Origin: JAAYUK01 sp964392915
GTDB taxonomy: Bacteria; Nitrospirota; Thermodesulfovibrionia; Thermodesulfovibrionales; Dissulfurispiraceae
Reading direction: 5' to 3'
DNA: 26,490 bases
Assembly: GCA_964392915.1 (NCBI GenBank)
Contig: CAYMRS010000036.1
Location: 1-26,490 of the forward strand
In this document: in pieces, positions 23,127 to 26,490 of the stretch
Numbering within the stretch: the first letter of the stretch is position 1
How the letters are laid out: each line of letters begins with the position of its first letter
Made by a program: the position numbers and the translations under genes
The notes under the pieces: model-generated
Databases searched by the model: none
Seen by the model: the letters and a program-made list of their open reading frames with translations, nothing else
Told to the model about the DNA's origin: nothing

Positions 23127-24454
23127 TGTTCATACTCTATTCCATCATCTACCTGCTGGCGCTCTCGGTGGTGCTGCTAAGTGAATACCGCAAGCGTCCG
23201 CGTCAGCTCCGGTCACGCTGGCTACGGGAGAAGCGGGGGATTATCGACCGTATTCCGGACACTACAGGCGAGACCCTCTGGATTCACGCAGTTTCTGTCG
23301 GCGAAGTGCTGGCGGCGGTTCCGTTTGTCAAAGCTCTTCGTGCCCGTTATCCTTCCATGCAGATTGTCATCTCCACCATCACCGACACGGGACAAAAAAT
23401 AGCCGGCGAGCGGTTCGGTGCTTTTGCACGCATCGTTTATATGCCGTTTGATCTGCCGACATGCATCAACCGCTTTCTCGATACGGTCCGGCCGAAGCTC
23501 TTTCTGATTATGGAGACCGAGATCTGGCCGAACGCCATCCGCATCTGTCATGAGCGCGGCATTCAGGTTGCTCTCATAAACGGTCGCATATCGGACCGCT
23601 CCTTCCGCGGCTACCTGAAGATGCGGTTTTTCATGCGGCAGGTCTTTCAGCGGATGTCCACGCTCTGTGTTCAGAATGAAACCTATGCTGAACGTCTTCG
23701 CGCGCTTGGCGCTTCCCCGGATGCCGTGTATGCGGCCGGAAACATAAAGTTTGATCTTCACCTGTCCGGAACACGTCCCGCCTGGACAGAGCGGCTGTCC
23801 GGGCCGGTCGTTATCGCCGGCAGCACCCACCATCCTGAAGAGGAGATAATCCTTGCCGCATACCAGCAGGTTCTGACTGCCGTGCCCGGCCTGAACCTGA
23901 TTCTTGCGCCGCGCCATCCTGAGCGGTTTGGCGAGGTTGAAGCGCTGCTCAAAAGGTCGGGATTGCCGCACAGCAAGAGAAGCCATTATGGTGCGGAAGC
24001 GCGGAAGCGCGGAAGTTCGGGATATGATTATCAGGATGGAAATCTTGATGACATTCAGGATTCTTCCGGTCTTCCCGCCTTTCCGTCTTCCGGATTGGTC
24101 GTTCTTCTGGATGCCATGGGAGAGCTCGGCGTCACGTATGCCGCGTGCGATATTGCCATTATGGGCGGTTCGTTTCTTCCTCATGGCGGACAGAATCTGC
24201 TGGAGCCCGCATATTGGGGGAAAGCGATTCTCTGCGGCCCTCACATGGAGAATTTCCCGTTTGTGCATGAGTTCTACTCCGCAGGCGCCGCAAAAAGCGT
24301 TGCGGCTGATACGCTTGCAGACATCCTTTTGTCACTGCTCGACTCTCCGGCAGCAATGCGGGAGATGGGGAATGCCGCCCGTGCCCTGCTGGAGCAGAAT
24401 GCCGGAGCCACCGGCAGGACGCTCGACAGAGTCTCCGCGCTCCTAGCCCGGTAG
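23126..24454 (+). CDS. waaA: 3-deoxy-D-manno-octulosonic acid (Kdo) transferase
   Basis: The 442-residue protein starts with a membrane anchor (FILYSIIYLLALSVVLL). It then shows the GT30 features HAVSVGEVLAA with catalytic E60, PFDLP, METEIWPN, NGRISDRSFRGY, QNETYAERLRALGA, GNIKFD, APRHPERF, DAMGELG and MGGSFLPHGGQNLLEPA. It adds Kdo from CMP-Kdo to the lipid A precursor at the inner membrane. Residues about 288-323 form a low-complexity, hydrophilic insert roughly 25 residues longer than the same loop of E. coli WaaA. Its DNA starts with three near-perfect copies of an 8-base unit (23993-24016). ATG 23126 overlaps the lpxB stop by one base. Confidence 0.96.
   Translation: MFILYSIIYLLALSVVLLSEYRKRPRQLRSRWLREKRGIIDRIPDTTGETLWIHAVSVGEVLAAVPFVKALRARYPSMQIVISTITDTGQKIAGERFGAFARIVYMPFDLPTCINRFLDTVRPKLFLIMETEIWPNAIRICHERGIQVALINGRISDRSFRGYLKMRFFMRQVFQRMSTLCVQNETYAERLRALGASPDAVYAAGNIKFDLHLSGTRPAWTERLSGPVVIAGSTHHPEEEIILAAYQQVLTAVPGLNLILAPRHPERFGEVEALLKRSGLPHSKRSHYGAEARKRGSSGYDYQDGNLDDIQDSSGLPAFPSSGLVVLLDAMGELGVTYAACDIAIMGGSFLPHGGQNLLEPAYWGKAILCGPHMENFPFVHEFYSAGAAKSVAADTLADILLSLLDSPAAMREMGNAARALLEQNAGATGRTLDRVSALLAR
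23993..24016 (+). repeat. three-copy octamer repeat inside waaA
   Basis: GCGGAAGC occurs at 23993-24000 and 24001-24008, and GCGGAAGT at 24009-24016. The unit is eight bases long, so a gain or loss of one copy would shift the waaA frame. It encodes AEARKRGSS within the atypical insert. Confidence 0.85.
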
Positions 24455-24477
24455 CGGCACCTGCGGCAGGATTGATT

Positions 24478-25815
24478 ATGCCATCAGAACGGTCCTATAA
24501 ACGAGCGCTCGTTTGGTTCCGGCGCGATCTGCGCGTCGAAGACAATACGGCGCTGTTTCACGCGGCACGCGAGGCGCGGGAAGTCGTGCCGCTCTTTATT
24601 CTGGATGAGACAATCCTCCGGTCACTGCCAAAGCAGGATTCCCGCCTGCGGTTTCTGGCCGAGACCCTTCAGCGGCTGGATTATGAACTGCAATCTCAGG
24701 GAGCTTCGCTTGTCGTTCTCCATGGGAACCCCCGCGAGATCATTCCGAAACTGCTTCGCCGGCAAACTATTGAAGCTCTCTATGTGGCCCGGCCTCACAG
24801 TGCCGCGACGATGCAGATGGATGCGGAGATTGCCCGCTTCTGTGGGGAGCATGCGGTGGCCATGCATACATTTGAAGATACTTTGCTGGTTTCTCCGGAA
24901 GCTATACTGCCCAAAAAAGTCTTTACTCCATTTTACAAACACTGGAGCTCCGCGGAGAAGCAGGCCCCGCTTCCCGGAATCCCGAAAAGGCCCGGTGCGA
25001 AAGTTCGGAACGAGCCCCTGCGGGCAATCCTCGACCGCTATCATCCTGACGCAAATCTGTGGGCGCCGGATGGATGGAAGCGGCGGCTGAAGCTGTTCGA
25101 TGTCTGCAGGTACCTGGACACCCGCAATCTTCCTGCCATCGACGGAACCTCCAGGCTCTCTCCCTATCTGCGCTTCGGCCTGATTTCCATCCGTCAGCTT
25201 TATGCCCGGATGTGCAGGGAAGCGACACCGTCATGCGTGGCCGAAACGTTCATCAGCGAGCTTGCATGGCGTGAATTCTGGCATCACATTATGCACCACT
25301 TTCCAGAAACCCGCACCCTTGAGTTTCAGGAGAAGCGGCGGGGTCTGCCGTGGAGATATGATGATAAACTTTTTGATGCGTGGCGCGAGGGTCGGACCGG
25401 GTATCCTATCGTCGATGCCGGCATGCGACAGCTCCGGCAGGAGGGATGGATGCACGGACGGGCGCGCATGATTGTCGCTTCGTTCCTGACAAAGGACATG
25501 CTGATGGACTGGCGTCTCGGCGAGAAGCATTTCGCGGACTATCTGTACGATTATGACGAGAACGTGAACATCGGCAACTGGCAATGGTCCGCGTCTGTCG
25601 GCGCCGATCCGAGGCCGCTGCGCATATTCAGCCCTATTCTGCAGTCACAGCGCTTCGATCCCGACGCAATTTACATCAAGCGGTATGTGCCGGAGCTCAA
25701 GACTGAAGCCCCCGCGCGGATTCATGATCCGCTCAAATACAAACTTTCTTATCACGAGCCCGTCGTTGATCACCGGGAAATGAGCCGTCGCGCCCGCCTC
25801 TTCTATGCGACATAA
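24478..25815 (+). CDS. phrB: deoxyribodipyrimidine photo-lyase, class I CPD photolyase
   Basis: The 445-residue protein has the N-terminal antenna-binding fold (ALVWFRRDLRVEDN) and the C-terminal FAD domain with LSPYLRFGLIS, ELAWREFWHHIM, GRTGYPIVDAGMRQL, MHGRARMIVASFLTKD and GNWQWSAS followed by RPLRIFSP. It repairs cyclobutane pyrimidine dimers using blue light. ATG 24478 has AGGA about eight bases upstream; a TTG at 24472 would add two residues. It lies 23 bases after waaA, so it may ride on the LPS operon transcript, though its function is unrelated. It ends five bases from the convergent isochorismatase-like gene, with no terminator between. Its presence suggests at least occasional exposure to light. 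Confidence 0.95.
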   Translation: MPSERSYKRALVWFRRDLRVEDNTALFHAAREAREVVPLFILDETILRSLPKQDSRLRFLAETLQRLDYELQSQGASLVVLHGNPREIIPKLLRRQTIEALYVARPHSAATMQMDAEIARFCGEHAVAMHTFEDTLLVSPEAILPKKVFTPFYKHWSSAEKQAPLPGIPKRPGAKVRNEPLRAILDRYHPDANLWAPDGWKRRLKLFDVCRYLDTRNLPAIDGTSRLSPYLRFGLISIRQLYARMCREATPSCVAETFISELAWREFWHHIMHHFPETRTLEFQEKRRGLPWRYDDKLFDAWREGRTGYPIVDAGMRQLRQEGWMHGRARMIVASFLTKDMLMDWRLGEKHFADYLYDYDENVNIGNWQWSASVGADPRPLRIFSPILQSQRFDPDAIYIKRYVPELKTEAPARIHDPLKYKLSYHEPVVDHREMSRRARLFYAT

Positions 25816-25820
25816 AGGGG

Positions 25821-26480
25821 CTATTTCCCGAACGTAATCGTCTCCAGCTTTGTCAGCACCGTTCTGGCTCCAACGCGAGGAGCGTTTTTCATGTGCCACG
25901 CGACATACTGTTCGGCGAAAACATCCTCGGCTGAAATGCCGTCGACCGGAATAATAACGTCGATGCTCCGCAAGGCTGCGCCGCTGGCGGTATAGAGAAC
26001 GGCTCCATGAGCGGCGGTGCCGACAACGATTACTGTCTTGATGCCTTTTTCCTTCAGGATTTTTTCGAGATCCGTGCCAAGAAACTTGTCTGGTCCGGAC
26101 TGCACGACCGGCTCGCCTTCGCGGGGCGCGACAACTGTGGCAATATCTGCTGGCATAGCGCCCGGGGCGATGCTGTGAACAACCGCGAGCCTGTTTGCGC
26201 GTGCGGCATCGAGCAGTTTTTTTACAGCCGGCAGCGTCGCGATGCAACGCGGGCGGCGCTCCATGCTGCACGTCTGCTTGTTGAAATCGAGCATAAGAAG
26301 CGCTGTTGTTTCAGGGTCGACCTTTACAACGGACGAGAGCGGCGGTGGTGGCGGCGTCTTGATGGAAGCCCAGTCATCCATGATAGTCATATCGGCGGCA
26401 AAAACTGCTGATCCGGCAATCACTATACAAAAAACGGCTCTTCGTGGAATCGAGTGGGTGCAAAACTGGAGCAAAAGCAT
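25821..26480 (-). CDS. exported isochorismatase-like protein lacking the catalytic cysteine
   Basis: With ATG 26478-26480 the product has 219 residues. The N-terminus looks like a signal peptide (IPRR, then AVFCIVIAGSAVFA, cleavage before AD), followed by a proline run. The core is an isochorismatase/cysteine hydrolase fold: D65 in LLMLDFNKQ, K132 in SGPDKF, and VIVVGTAAHGAVLYTASGAA. In the usual family motif the seventh position after the glycine is the nucleophilic Cys; here that position is A160, and no cysteine lies in the motif. A late EQYVAWHMKNAPRV segment follows. It may therefore bind rather than hydrolyse, or use different chemistry. The true start cannot be confirmed because upstream sequence is short and no ribosome site is seen. 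Confidence 0.8.
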   Translation of the reverse strand: MLLLQFCTHSIPRRAVFCIVIAGSAVFAADMTIMDDWASIKTPPPPPLSSVVKVDPETTALLMLDFNKQTCSMERRPRCIATLPAVKKLLDAARANRLAVVHSIAPGAMPADIATVVAPREGEPVVQSGPDKFLGTDLEKILKEKGIKTVIVVGTAAHGAVLYTASGAALRSIDVIIPVDGISAEDVFAEQYVAWHMKNAPRVGARTVLTKLETITFGK

Positions 26481-26490
26481 AACAGTGTAG

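Noticed and set aside
23222..24268. 348-codon minus-strand frame opposite waaA
   Set aside because: It is antisense to a clear Kdo transferase and has no recognisable features.

Overview
This 26.5-kb window reads as a chromosomal housekeeping segment of a Gram-negative, LPS-bearing bacterium. It carries lipid A, Kdo and heptose genes, BamD, the MEP pathway, chemotaxis CheW, sigma-54 signalling and several lipoproteins. The gene mix would fit Nitrospirota or a former deltaproteobacterial lineage, but that placement is an inference from style and content, not from a phylogenetic marker search. I see no insertion sequence, prophage, CRISPR array, tRNA or rRNA. The only RNA gene is tmRNA.

Layout. 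1-2.9 kb: the 3' end of aat, a small lipoprotein gene (minus), smpB followed by a VF530/DUF2132 gene, a DUF3617 lipoprotein gene (minus) with its own promoter and terminator, and ssrA (tmRNA) with promoter and terminator. SmpB and its RNA partner are thus about 1.2 kb apart on the same strand. 2.9-9.6 kb, minus strand: gyrA, then a PatZ-like ligase/acetyltransferase fusion whose stop codon abuts the start of an NtrC-type sigma-54 activator. 9.6-11.3 kb: a decayed signalling patch (degenerate kinase-like remnant, promoter-bearing but frameshifted receiver gene), an exported protein gene and a possible small ORF.

11.3-18.3 kb, minus strand: one compact transcription unit running from 18286 down to a strong terminator at 11190-11226. 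Its order is an exported FG-GAP protein, uppS, cdsA, dxr, rseP, a Nudix hydrolase, rfaE2 and cheW, with adjoining or overlapping reading frames through most of it. It joins isoprenoid precursor and carrier synthesis, phospholipid synthesis, envelope proteolysis and ADP-heptose synthesis. 18.4-25.8 kb, plus strand: bamD, a sirC-like gene, gnnA, gnnB, lpxB, waaA and phrB. The two units diverge from a 116-bp region with a perfect inverted repeat placing back-to-back -35 elements. The window ends with a convergent, exported isochorismatase-like gene that lacks the family's cysteine.

The most interesting biological inference is the gnnA-gnnB-lpxB-waaA cluster. It predicts that this organism makes UDP-GlcNAc3N and therefore a lipid A with amide-linked acyl chains at the 3 positions. 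Secondary points are an out-of-frame octamer repeat inside waaA, the Cys-less isochorismatase fold, a PatZ-like protein that keeps its ligase histidines, and a lone cheW at the end of an envelope operon.
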